Source of the DNA: Sva-25 sp039714995
Lineage (GTDB): Bacteria > Pseudomonadota > Gammaproteobacteria > Chromatiales > Chromatiaceae
Assembly (NCBI GenBank): GCA_039714995.1
Contig: JBDLII010000055.1
Coordinates: forward strand, 1-12,664
Reading direction: 5' to 3'
Length of the DNA: 12,664 nt
Of the stretch, positions 1 to 5,717 are shown one piece after another. The position numbers and the translations under genes were made by a program. The notes below the pieces were generated by a model that was not told the origin of the DNA, did not search any database, and was given only the letters and a program-made list of their open reading frames with translations. The first letter of the stretch is position 1. Each line of letters begins with the position of its first letter.

Positions 1-93
1 ATTGCGCCTACCCTGCTGCATATCATGGGGCTCGAGCAGCCAGAGGAGATGACCGGCAAGTCACTGCTCGTCGAACCTGGTGCTGCTGCCTGA
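1..93 (+). CDS. gpmI: 2,3-bisphosphoglycerate-independent phosphoglycerate mutase, C-terminal end (partial)
   Basis: Only the last 30 codons and the TGA stop (91-93) lie in the window. The residues include IAPTLLHIMGLEQPEEMTGK followed by SLL, which matches the conserved C-terminal signature of GpmI (APT-h-hhGh-P-EMTGKSL). The enzyme is a metal-dependent cytoplasmic glycolytic enzyme that interconverts 3- and 2-phosphoglycerate. The stop is one base from the ATG proposed for envC, so the two genes are probably co-transcribed. The gpmI-envC order is also that of Escherichia coli (gpmM-envC), which supports the call. Nothing can be said about the catalytic residues, which lie outside the window. 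Confidence 0.9.
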   Translation: MAPTLLHIMGLEQPEEMTGKSLLVEPGAAA

Positions 94-94
94 G

Positions 95-1309
95 ATGCGC
101 GGCAGGTACTGGCTGCTCCTCGCGGCAGCGCTGCTGTTGGCGGTGGTTTCGCTGCCAATCCTGTTTGCCGAAGACGACGAGGCGAAAAGAGAGCGCCTGC
201 AGCTGGAGGTGGAAAAGCTGACGGCTGAGCTGCAGCATGCGCACCTGGCCAGGGACAGGGAGAGCCGGCAACTGGCGGAAGTCGAGGTAAAGATCAGCGC
301 ACTGGCTGCAACATTGCATCAAACGGAACTCAAGACAGAAGAGGCAGTCAATCGTCTACAGGTGCTGCTGAAAGATCTGCGGCCGATTGAGGAGCGGCTG
401 GCCATTCAGCGCCGGCTGCTCAAACAGCAGGTGCGATCAACCTTTCTGATGGGAAGGCAGCAACAGCTGCGATTTATACTCAGCCTGGATGATCCCTCGA
501 GGATCAGTCGCATATCAACCTACTATCACTACCTGATTCGTGTCCGCTCAGCTGTTATCCAGGATGTGACGCAGACGCATCACCAACTGCTGGAGACCGG
601 ACGCAAGGTGCGCAACGAAGAGCGGCGGCTGCAGGCGCTCAAGTCCGCACAATCGCAACTGCTGCACTCCCTGCAAACGATGCGGGATTCACGCCAGCAG
701 GCCTTGCACAGCTGGAGTGAAAAGATCCGCTCAACGGATGCGCGTCTGAAAGTCGTCAGGGAGAACGCCGTCCTGCTTGAGCAGCTTACGCAGCGTTTGC
801 AGCAGCATACCGCTGAGCAGGTTGCTGCCAGCGTGGATGAAACAGGCGGGGAGTATCAGAGCGACTCCCCGGTGCAGATTCAGGAGCAATTGCCCCCCTT
901 TCCAGACAGCCGGGGAAACCTGCCATGGCCGCTCAGGGGGAGGCTGATGCAGCGCTTTGGCGACCGCCTGATCGGTGATGTCGAGCTCAAGGGATTGGTG
1001 ATCGAGGCAGAGACAGGATCGCAGGTGCACGCCGTCTACCCCGGCAAGGTCGTGTTCGCGGACTGGCTGCGTGGTTACGGGTTGTTGATGATCATCGATC
1101 ATGGAGATGGCTTTATGAGTCTGTACGGTTACAATCAGAGCCTGCTGAAATCGGTTGGCGACGACGTCAGGAATGGTGAAGTGATATCGCTCTCCGGCGA
1201 GAGCGGGGGGCAACAGCAGGCTTCACTCTATTTTGCGATTCGCCAGGGGGCGAAGTCTTTCGATCCCATGCGCTGGTGCGTGCGTGCCGAAGGCAAGCAT
1301 GTCGGTTGA
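95..1309 (+). CDS. envC: Murein hydrolase activator EnvC (degenerate LytM/M23 protein)
   Basis: A periplasmic activator of the septal N-acetylmuramoyl-L-alanine amidases (AmiA/AmiB in E. coli), recruited by FtsEX during cell separation. From the ATG at 95 the protein is 404 residues, close to E. coli EnvC (419). Residues 1-25 form a signal peptide (MRGRYW, then a Leu/Ala-rich core, cleavage near LFA-EDD). Residues about 26-245 are Glu/Arg/Gln/Leu-rich coiled coil, and residues about 276-393 are a LytM domain. The zinc ligands of active M23 enzymes are absent: the HxxxD region reads ELKGLVIEA, and the HxH region reads SLYFAIR. SLYGYNQS is present as in E. coli EnvC. This is normal for EnvC and implies an activator, not a hydrolase. 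The start is uncertain: an in-frame GTG at 80 would add five residues and overlap gpmI. Neither start has a clear Shine-Dalgarno sequence. Confidence 0.93.
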   Translation: MRGRYWLLLAAALLLAVVSLPILFAEDDEAKRERLQLEVEKLTAELQHAHLARDRESRQLAEVEVKISALAATLHQTELKTEEAVNRLQVLLKDLRPIEERLAIQRRLLKQQVRSTFLMGRQQQLRFILSLDDPSRISRISTYYHYLIRVRSAVIQDVTQTHHQLLETGRKVRNEERRLQALKSAQSQLLHSLQTMRDSRQQALHSWSEKIRSTDARLKVVRENAVLLEQLTQRLQQHTAEQVAASVDETGGEYQSDSPVQIQEQLPPFPDSRGNLPWPLRGRLMQRFGDRLIGDVELKGLVIEAETGSQVHAVYPGKVVFADWLRGYGLLMIIDHGDGFMSLYGYNQSLLKSVGDDVRNGEVISLSGESGGQQQASLYFAIRQGAKSFDPMRWCVRAEGKHVG

Positions 1310-1329
1310 GAAACTCTGAATGAATCGCC

Positions 1330-1390
1330 GGGAAGGGGGAAGAGAGTTCAACTTTAGATGAGTTATAATGACCATACGGTCTCCCTTCCC
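1330..1390. repeat. 8-bp inverted repeat bracketing the ctp promoter region
   Basis: GGGAAGGG at 1330-1337 and its exact complement CCCTTCCC at 1383-1390 are separated by 45 bases that contain the TATAAT at 1364-1369. The arms lie in the 134-base gap between envC and ctp. The long loop makes a simple intrinsic terminator unlikely, and no T-tract follows. The repeat could be a regulator site, a weak RNA structure or chance. Confidence 0.35.
1364..1369 (+). promoter_or_regulatory. Candidate -10 box (TATAAT) upstream of ctp
   Basis: A perfect sigma70 -10 hexamer lies 75 bases before the ctp start, in the only sizeable gap of the gpmI-envC-ctp row. No good TTGACA-like -35 element sits 16-18 bases upstream: the nearest candidate, TTCAAC at 1347-1352, is only 11 bases away. 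If real, it would give ctp-yajL transcription independent of gpmI-envC, possibly helped by an activator. Confidence 0.5.
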
Positions 1391-1443
1391 TCGAACCCCT
1401 ATCCCATGGAGCTATTGCGACCCGCCATCGTTATGAATCTATT

Positions 1444-3024
1444 ATGAAACATCTAATCATCACTCTGTTTTTACTCTCCGTTGCGTTCCCGTCGCTGGCT
1501 GTGGCCAGGGAGCCGGCGGGCGTTGATGTCGAGGTTCCTGTCAAGCAGCAGCCACGGCAGCCGGATACAAATGGAGAGCAGCAGGAGAGGGAGAGTGGTG
1601 AGGAGCAGAGTAAAGATCAGGGCAAGGAGCAAGACACGGACAAGGAGCAGGACAAGGAGCAGGATAAGGAGCAGGATAAGGAGCAGGACAAGAGCGACAC
1701 CACGAGCGGTGCCGCGGAGGATGACAAGCAGCGCACCCCGCTCGAGACGCTGCGCCTGTTCGCCGAGGCTTACAGCCGCATCAAGCAGAACTACGTGGAG
1801 TCCGTTGATGACAAGGAGTTGATCGAGCATGCGATTCGCGGCATGCTGGAGGGGCTGGATCCGCATTCTGACTTTCTGGTGGCGGATGACTACCTTGACC
1901 TGAAGGAGTCAACACATGGAGAGTTCGGCGGTCTTGGCATCGAGGTGGGAACGGAGAACGGCTTTATCAAGGTGATTGCGCCGATGGATGACACCCCGGC
2001 GCAGCGGGCAGGCGTCAAGGCGGGGGATTTGATCATTCGCCTGGATGAAAAGCCTGTCAAGGGAATGTCGCTGAGCAAGGCCGTCAAGTTGATGCGCGGC
2101 AAGCCCGGCACCGAGCTGCTGTTGACGATACTTCGCGATGGCGAGGAGCAGCCGCTGGAGATCAGGGTGGTGCGGGATATCATTCATGTCGTCAGCGTCA
2201 AATCCCGCCTGCTGGAGGAGCAGTTCGGTTATATCAGGATCTCCAATTTCCAGATCGCTACGGCCAGTAATCTGCTGGAAAAAATCAGCGATCTGCAGCA
2301 GCAGGCGGGAGGTTCACTGAAGGGCTTGATCCTGGATTTACGCAACAATCCCGGCGGCGTGTTGACCGCAGCAGTCGCTGTCAGTGACGCCTTTCTGGAT
2401 CATGGGCTGATTGTCTACACCGAAGGCCGCTCTGCGGATTCGAAGATTACCTACAGCGCCACCGAGAACGATATTCTTGCCACGGCGCCGATGGTCGTGC
2501 TGGTGAACGAAGGCTCCGCCTCGGCGTCGGAGATCGTTGCCGGAGCGCTTCAGGATCATCGGCGCGCCGTGATCATCGGCCAGCTGACATTCGGCAAGGG
2601 GTCTGTCCAGACGGTTGTGCCGGTCATGGATGATGCTGCAATCAAGCTTACCACTGCCCGCTACTTCACGCCGAATGGACGCTCCATCCAGGCCGAGGGG
2701 ATCAAACCGGATATCGAGCTGGCGCCGGTCTCGATCGAGCCGGGCAAGAAAATCAGCGCCCACTCGGTCAAGGAGCGAGATCTCAGCGGCCATCTTGAAA
2801 ACGGGCATGTTGACCAGGAGCAGCAGCAGAAGCCGGACAGCGAAGACAGTGAGGAGGGGGAGGAAAAGAAGTCGCAGGAGTCCGAAGAGAAGTTGCTGAT
2901 CGAGGAGGATTATGCATTGAACGAAGCTTTGAATATCCTCAAGGGGATGTCGATTCTTCTCAACGCTACAGCGGAAAAGCAAGCGCCAAGCTCCGGCAGT
3001 GAACAGCAGGAGAAACAGCAGTGA
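1444..3024 (+). CDS. ctpA: S41 family carboxy-terminal processing protease (CtpA/Prc-like)
   Basis: A 526-residue exported serine protease that cuts near the C-termini of periplasmic substrates. Residues 1-21 are a signal peptide (MKHLIITLFLLSVAFPSLAVA). Residues about 30-95 are a hydrophilic Glu/Gln/Lys/Asp linker with KEQD repeats. The N-terminal helical part contains GMLEGLDPHSDF (133-144). A PDZ domain spans about 160-245 (FGGLGIEVG, then AGVKAGDLIIRLD). The S41 core follows, with LILDLRNNPGG (295-305). The catalytic Ser-Lys-Gln set can be placed as S360 in NEGSASASE, K385 in TFGKGSVQ and Q389. Their 25- and 29-residue spacing is the same as S452/K477/Q481 of E. coli Prc. The acidic tail from about 455-485 is unusual. 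It follows envC, an arrangement common in gammaproteobacteria. There is no clear ribosome-binding site, but the start fits the signal peptide. Confidence 0.95.
   Translation: MKHLIITLFLLSVAFPSLAVAREPAGVDVEVPVKQQPRQPDTNGEQQERESGEEQSKDQGKEQDTDKEQDKEQDKEQDKEQDKSDTTSGAAEDDKQRTPLETLRLFAEAYSRIKQNYVESVDDKELIEHAIRGMLEGLDPHSDFLVADDYLDLKESTHGEFGGLGIEVGTENGFIKVIAPMDDTPAQRAGVKAGDLIIRLDEKPVKGMSLSKAVKLMRGKPGTELLLTILRDGEEQPLEIRVVRDIIHVVSVKSRLLEEQFGYIRISNFQIATASNLLEKISDLQQQAGGSLKGLILDLRNNPGGVLTAAVAVSDAFLDHGLIVYTEGRSADSKITYSATENDILATAPMVVLVNEGSASASEIVAGALQDHRRAVIIGQLTFGKGSVQTVVPVMDDAAIKLTTARYFTPNGRSIQAEGIKPDIELAPVSIEPGKKISAHSVKERDLSGHLENGHVDQEQQQKPDSEDSEEGEEKKSQESEEKLLIEEDYALNEALNILKGMSILLNATAEKQAPSSGSEQQEKQQ
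1639..1692 (+). repeat. 12-bp tandem repeat encoding KEQD units in ctp
   Basis: Four and a half copies of a 12-base unit (GACAAGGAGCAG, with GATAAG in copies three and four) start at 1639, 1651, 1663 and 1675, with a half copy at 1687. The unit is in frame, so copy-number change would add or remove DKEQ blocks (residues 66-83) in the linker between signal peptide and catalytic part without a frameshift. The opposite strand reads as a long Leu-rich frame, which is an artefact of the repeat. Confidence 0.9.
3008..3013 (+). promoter_or_regulatory. Ribosome-binding site deciding the GTG start of yajL
   Basis: AGGAGA lies seven bases before GTG at 3021, inside the last codons of ctp. It supports the GTG as the true start and suggests translational coupling to ctp. 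Confidence 0.75.
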
Positions 3025-3569
3025 AGAGAGTATTGATCCCGCTGGCCCAGGGGTGCGAGGAGCTTGAGGCGGTCACGCTGATCGATTTGATGCGGCGAGC
3101 CGGAATCGAGGTGATCACCGCGGGTCTGGATGCGCAGCCGGTCACCGCAAGCCGCGGGGTGCGCCTGATCCCTGATGTGCTGCTCGACGATGTGCTGGAG
3201 CAGGAGTTCGATATGCTGGTGCTTCCAGGTGGATTGCCCGGAGCAGACCATCTGGACGATGACAGGCGTATTCATGCCTTGTTGAAAAAGACGGCGCAGA
3301 GCGGCCGCTACACCGCTGCGATATGCGCCGCCCCCAAGGTGCTGGCGCATGCCGGGCTGCTCGATGGCAGGCGTGCCACCAGCTATCCCGGCGTCATCGA
3401 CGCCATGGCTTTGCCGACGACAACACTCAGTGAAGATGCCGTTGTGACAGACGGCAGGGTCGTCACATCAAGAGGCCCCGGTACCGCCATGGAGTTTGCC
3501 TTGACTTTGATTGCCCACCTGCTTGGTGAGGAGAAGCGTCGCGAGGTCGAACAGCCGCTGATCCGCTAA
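3021..3569 (+). CDS. yajL: DJ-1/PfpI family protein YajL
   Basis: A 182-residue cytoplasmic protein of the DJ-1/ThiJ/PfpI superfamily, typical in length for YajL/DJ-1. E. coli YajL is linked to oxidative-stress protection and protein repair or chaperone activity; the exact reaction is debated in the literature. The nucleophile is C102 in AAICAAPKVLAHAGLL, and the partner acidic residue is E14 or E15 in GCEELEAVT, matching the conserved Glu of DJ-1. The family signatures LVLPGGLPGA (67-76) and VVTSRGPGTAMEFA (147-160) are present. It starts with GTG, whose last two bases overlap the ctp stop codon (3022-3024), and has a good ribosome-binding site, so it is almost certainly in one operon with ctp. 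The adjacency does not prove a shared function. Confidence 0.93.
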   Translation: MKRVLIPLAQGCEELEAVTLIDLMRRAGIEVITAGLDAQPVTASRGVRLIPDVLLDDVLEQEFDMLVLPGGLPGADHLDDDRRIHALLKKTAQSGRYTAAICAAPKVLAHAGLLDGRRATSYPGVIDAMALPTTTLSEDAVVTDGRVVTSRGPGTAMEFALTLIAHLLGEEKRREVEQPLIR

Positions 3570-3603
3570 TGGTTGTCTCTATCAGGCACAGTAGAAGAGT
3601 CAC

Positions 3604-4176
3604 ATGCTAGTTGAATCAAACAAGATACACCCGCTGTTACTGCTGCTGTTTGTCATCACGTTGACAGCCTGTGTTCCGGACTCAAAAAACCCGCTGACCG
3701 GATTTGACAGGGATGCCATCGATGCATCGCTATACGGATCCTGGTTCTGGAAAGATGACGATGAAACCGGTTATCTTCACTTTGGCCGGGAGGGGGAGTC
3801 AGGGATGCTGCAGTTGATGATGGTTGAACTCAACAGTAACGGCAAGATCAGTGTGACACAATTGCTGGGCCACACTTCGCAGCTTGGCGAAAACCGCTAC
3901 CTGAATCTGAAATTTGTTCCCCCCGAGGATGGGATCTCTGAATACATCATCCTGAAATACGAGATTTCCGATAAGGGGCTGGGGCTCGCATTTATGGACC
4001 CGTCAGTCGTCGAGAAGGCGATAGAGGACAAAGTACTGGCCGGCAGTCTGAAGCGGGACGGCCCTTTCTCGTCGGTTCACCTCTCGGATATGCCGGAAAA
4101 GCTGCAGCTGTTTGTCAGCAGGCATGACAAGGAGGTGTTTCCCGAGATGAAATTTCTGCCCAGGTTGTACAACTGA
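3604..4176 (+). CDS. Putative lipoprotein of unknown function
   Basis: I do not recognise this 190-residue protein. It begins with a lipoprotein signal peptide: a charged start, a Leu-rich core (HPLLLLLFVITLTAC) and a lipobox LTAC with the modified cysteine at residue 23. The next residue is Val, not Asp, so outer-membrane sorting by Lol would be expected under the enterobacterial rule. The mature part is soluble, acidic and has no further cysteine pair or membrane segment. It contains YGSWFWKDDDETGYLHFG (43-60), a pattern reminiscent of small beta-sheet lipoproteins that begin with G-x-W followed by a repeated strand motif. That resemblance is only suggestive. The gene lies 34 bases after yajL, so it may be the last gene of the ctp-yajL unit. 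An AGAAGAG just before the ATG could act as ribosome-binding site. Confidence 0.8.
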   Translation: MLVESNKIHPLLLLLFVITLTACVPDSKNPLTGFDRDAIDASLYGSWFWKDDDETGYLHFGREGESGMLQLMMVELNSNGKISVTQLLGHTSQLGENRYLNLKFVPPEDGISEYIILKYEISDKGLGLAFMDPSVVEKAIEDKVLAGSLKRDGPFSSVHLSDMPEKLQLFVSRHDKEVFPEMKFLPRLYN

Positions 4177-4258
4177 CAGTTGCCACCAGGGTTTGCGCAT
4201 GACTCTGCGAACTTCTCAATAACTCCGCGCATGAGGACAAAATGCTATCACCATTCAA

Positions 4259-4283
4259 TCGTGGTCAGAAGACCACTCCTACA
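4259..4283 (-). repeat. REP unit 1 (minus orientation)
   Basis: Read on the minus strand this unit is TGTAGGAG followed by TGGTCTTCTGACCACGA. The stem is GTGGTC/GACCAC around a four-base loop (4261-4276). Confidence 0.82.
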
Positions 4284-4301
4284 CATGGATCAGCATATTG
4301 T

Positions 4302-4326
4302 TGTAGGAGAGGTCATCTGACCGCGA
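4302..4326 (+). repeat. REP unit 2 (plus orientation)
   Basis: The unit reads TGTAGGAG followed by AGGTCATCTGACCGCGA. The stem is GGTCA/TGACC around a two-base loop (4311-4322). It differs from unit 1 at three positions, two of which (T to A, T to A) fall beside or in the loop. Confidence 0.82.
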
Positions 4327-4354
4327 TTATGCATGGGGTTATTGTGAAATTATG

Positions 4355-5344
4355 TCATTGGGAAGATGTGGGTTTTTCAGGCTCTATCACATCGCGGATC
4401 AGATATAGAGGGCGTTGTTTGCTTTCGATATAGGTTTTGCCGACATACTCGCCAACGATGCCCACGGTAATCAACTGTGCGCCACCCAGAAATGTAATGA
4501 TGGCGATCAGCGAGGGATAGCCGCGCACCGGGTCGCCAAAGGCGAGCGCCTTGAACATTATCCAGAAGCCGAAGGCGCCGCCGCACAGAGCGGCAACGAG
4601 TCCCAGCAGAATGGCCAGTTTCAACGGCTTGGTGGAGAACGAGGTGATTCCCTCGACGGCAAGCCGGCCAAGTTCCAGGTAGTTCCATTTCGAACTCCCG
4701 GCCGCCCGCGGCGCCCGGTCATATTGCAGCACCACGGTCGGCATGCCGACCCATGCAAACAGCCCTTTCATGTACCTGTTGCGTTCCGGCAGCAGATTCA
4801 AAGCATCGACTGCCCGCCGGCTCATCAGGCGGAAATCACCCACGTCGACAGGAATTTCCAGTGTGCTCGAATGTTGCAGCAGGCGGTAAAAAAGTCTTGA
4901 GCCCAGGCGTTTGAGCAGGGACTCGCCTCCGCGGCTGCGACGCTGCATCAGCACAACATCCACTCCGTTGCGCCATTGGTCGAGCATCTCCGGGATCATC
5001 TCCGGCGGATCCTGGAGATCGGCATCGATCAGCACCACGGCGTTGCCGCGCGCCATCTCCATGCCGGCCGACATGGCCGCCTCCTTGCCGAAACGTCGGC
5101 TCAGCCTGATGATGCGTGAGACTGCATGCTGTGGCGGATGATCGATCAGCCACTGCGCCCCTGCATCCCGGCTGCCGTCATCGACGAACAGCAGTTCAAT
5201 GGTCAGCTCCAGTGAAGCGAGGAGGCGCTCCAGACGCTCCACGCAGATCGGCAATACTTCCCGTTCGTTGTAGAGAGGGATGACAATGGATAGATCCGGA
5301 GCAGCGGCGGCGCTCGCCGGGAATTGCTGATCATCGACTCTCAT
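4355..5344 (-). CDS. Polyprenyl-phosphate glycosyltransferase, GT2 family (GtrB-like)
   Basis: This 329-residue membrane-anchored GT2 enzyme is expected to transfer a sugar from a nucleotide donor to undecaprenyl phosphate on the cytoplasmic face. The GT-A domain shows LSIVIPLYNE (18-27), FVDDGS (53-58), the metal-binding DAD in LIDADLQDPPEM (105-116), GDFRLMSRRAV (169-179) and RAAGSSKW (213-220, the R-x-x-G-x-SKW motif of the DPM1/GtrB/ArnC group). Two membrane segments follow at about 243-265 and 278-300, as in GtrB. Its start overlaps the gtrA-like stop by 14 bases, and an AGGAG at 5356-5360 lies 11 bases upstream. ArnC is the main alternative, but the partner GtrA and the polytopic GtrC-like protein favour a Gtr cassette. 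The sugar cannot be read from sequence. Confidence 0.92.
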   Translation of the reverse strand: MRVDDQQFPASAAAAPDLSIVIPLYNEREVLPICVERLERLLASLELTIELLFVDDGSRDAGAQWLIDHPPQHAVSRIIRLSRRFGKEAAMSAGMEMARGNAVVLIDADLQDPPEMIPEMLDQWRNGVDVVLMQRRSRGGESLLKRLGSRLFYRLLQHSSTLEIPVDVGDFRLMSRRAVDALNLLPERNRYMKGLFAWVGMPTVVLQYDRAPRAAGSSKWNYLELGRLAVEGITSFSTKPLKLAILLGLVAALCGGAFGFWIMFKALAFGDPVRGYPSLIAIITFLGGAQLITVGIVGEYVGKTYIESKQRPLYLIRDVIEPEKPTSSQ

Positions 5345-5717
5345 TGAATACCACGCTCCTGAATAACCAGTAGCTCAATAATGCCACAAATGCTGTTGTC
5401 AGGAGTTGAGCTGGTGGAATTGACAGATCAAACAACCTGTGCAGCAGAATGAACAGCAGCAGATTGGCCAGCCAGAGTAGTGCGCATGCGGCGACGTATC
5501 GTGGCAGCACGATATGGTGACTGTGACCGGATCTGAAAGTATAGGCTTTTTGCAGCAGGTAGTTGGCGACAGCACCGACGACGGCGCCGACAGCCGTGGC
5601 CAGCGCAGGCAGCGCTCCCGCTGCGATCAACAGCGCCATCGTCAGCCAGTGCGAGAGCGTCGCCATGCCTCCCGCCGTGATGAAGCGCATCACCTCGGAG
5701 AGCCGGGCGCTATTCAT
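5331..5717 (-). CDS. GtrA family membrane protein (putative polyprenyl-P-sugar flippase)
   Basis: A 128-residue protein, the usual GtrA length. It is proposed for the family that it flips polyprenyl-phosphate-linked sugar to the periplasm. It has four likely membrane segments (about 9-31, 36-55, 72-93 and 102-121) and the family hallmark NYLLQKAYTFRS (52-63) after segment two. The longer reading frame begins upstream at 6038, but the first 107 codons there are an out-of-frame shadow of the preceding gene. The ATG at 5717 gives a normal family N-terminus (MNSARLSEVMRFITAGG). It overlaps the upstream stop by eight bases and the downstream glycosyltransferase start by 14 bases, so the three genes are very probably translated as one operon. 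Confidence 0.9.
   Translation of the reverse strand: MNSARLSEVMRFITAGGMATLSHWLTMALLIAAGALPALATAVGAVVGAVANYLLQKAYTFRSGHSHHIVLPRYVAACALLWLANLLLFILLHRLFDLSIPPAQLLTTAFVALLSYWLFRSVVFNESR

Larger units (their letters stand above)
4259..4326. repeat. REPIN: two inverted REP sequences
   Basis: Two 25-base REP-like units face each other across an 18-base spacer, in the gap between two convergent genes. Each begins with TGTAGGAG, carries a small palindromic stem and ends in CGA. The units match at 22 of 25 positions. Inverted REP doublets of this kind are mobilised by RAYT (TnpA-REP) transposases in gammaproteobacteria and usually sit outside genes. No RAYT gene is in this window. Folded as RNA the doublet could act as a bidirectional attenuator for the two convergent genes. 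Confidence 0.85.

Noticed and set aside
95..1309. EnvC as an active M23 metallopeptidase
   Set aside because: The zinc-binding HxxxD and HxH positions are replaced. This is the usual state of EnvC and is not a novel loss.
1471..1866. Leu-rich membrane-like frame on the minus strand
   Set aside because: The run of Leu/Ile/Val is simply the reverse reading of the KEQD tandem repeat in ctp, not a real membrane protein.
4242..4433. Short plus-strand frame of 63 codons across the convergent gap
   Set aside because: It runs through the REPIN and into the end of the glycosyltransferase gene on the other strand. There is no domain or ribosome-binding site that supports it.
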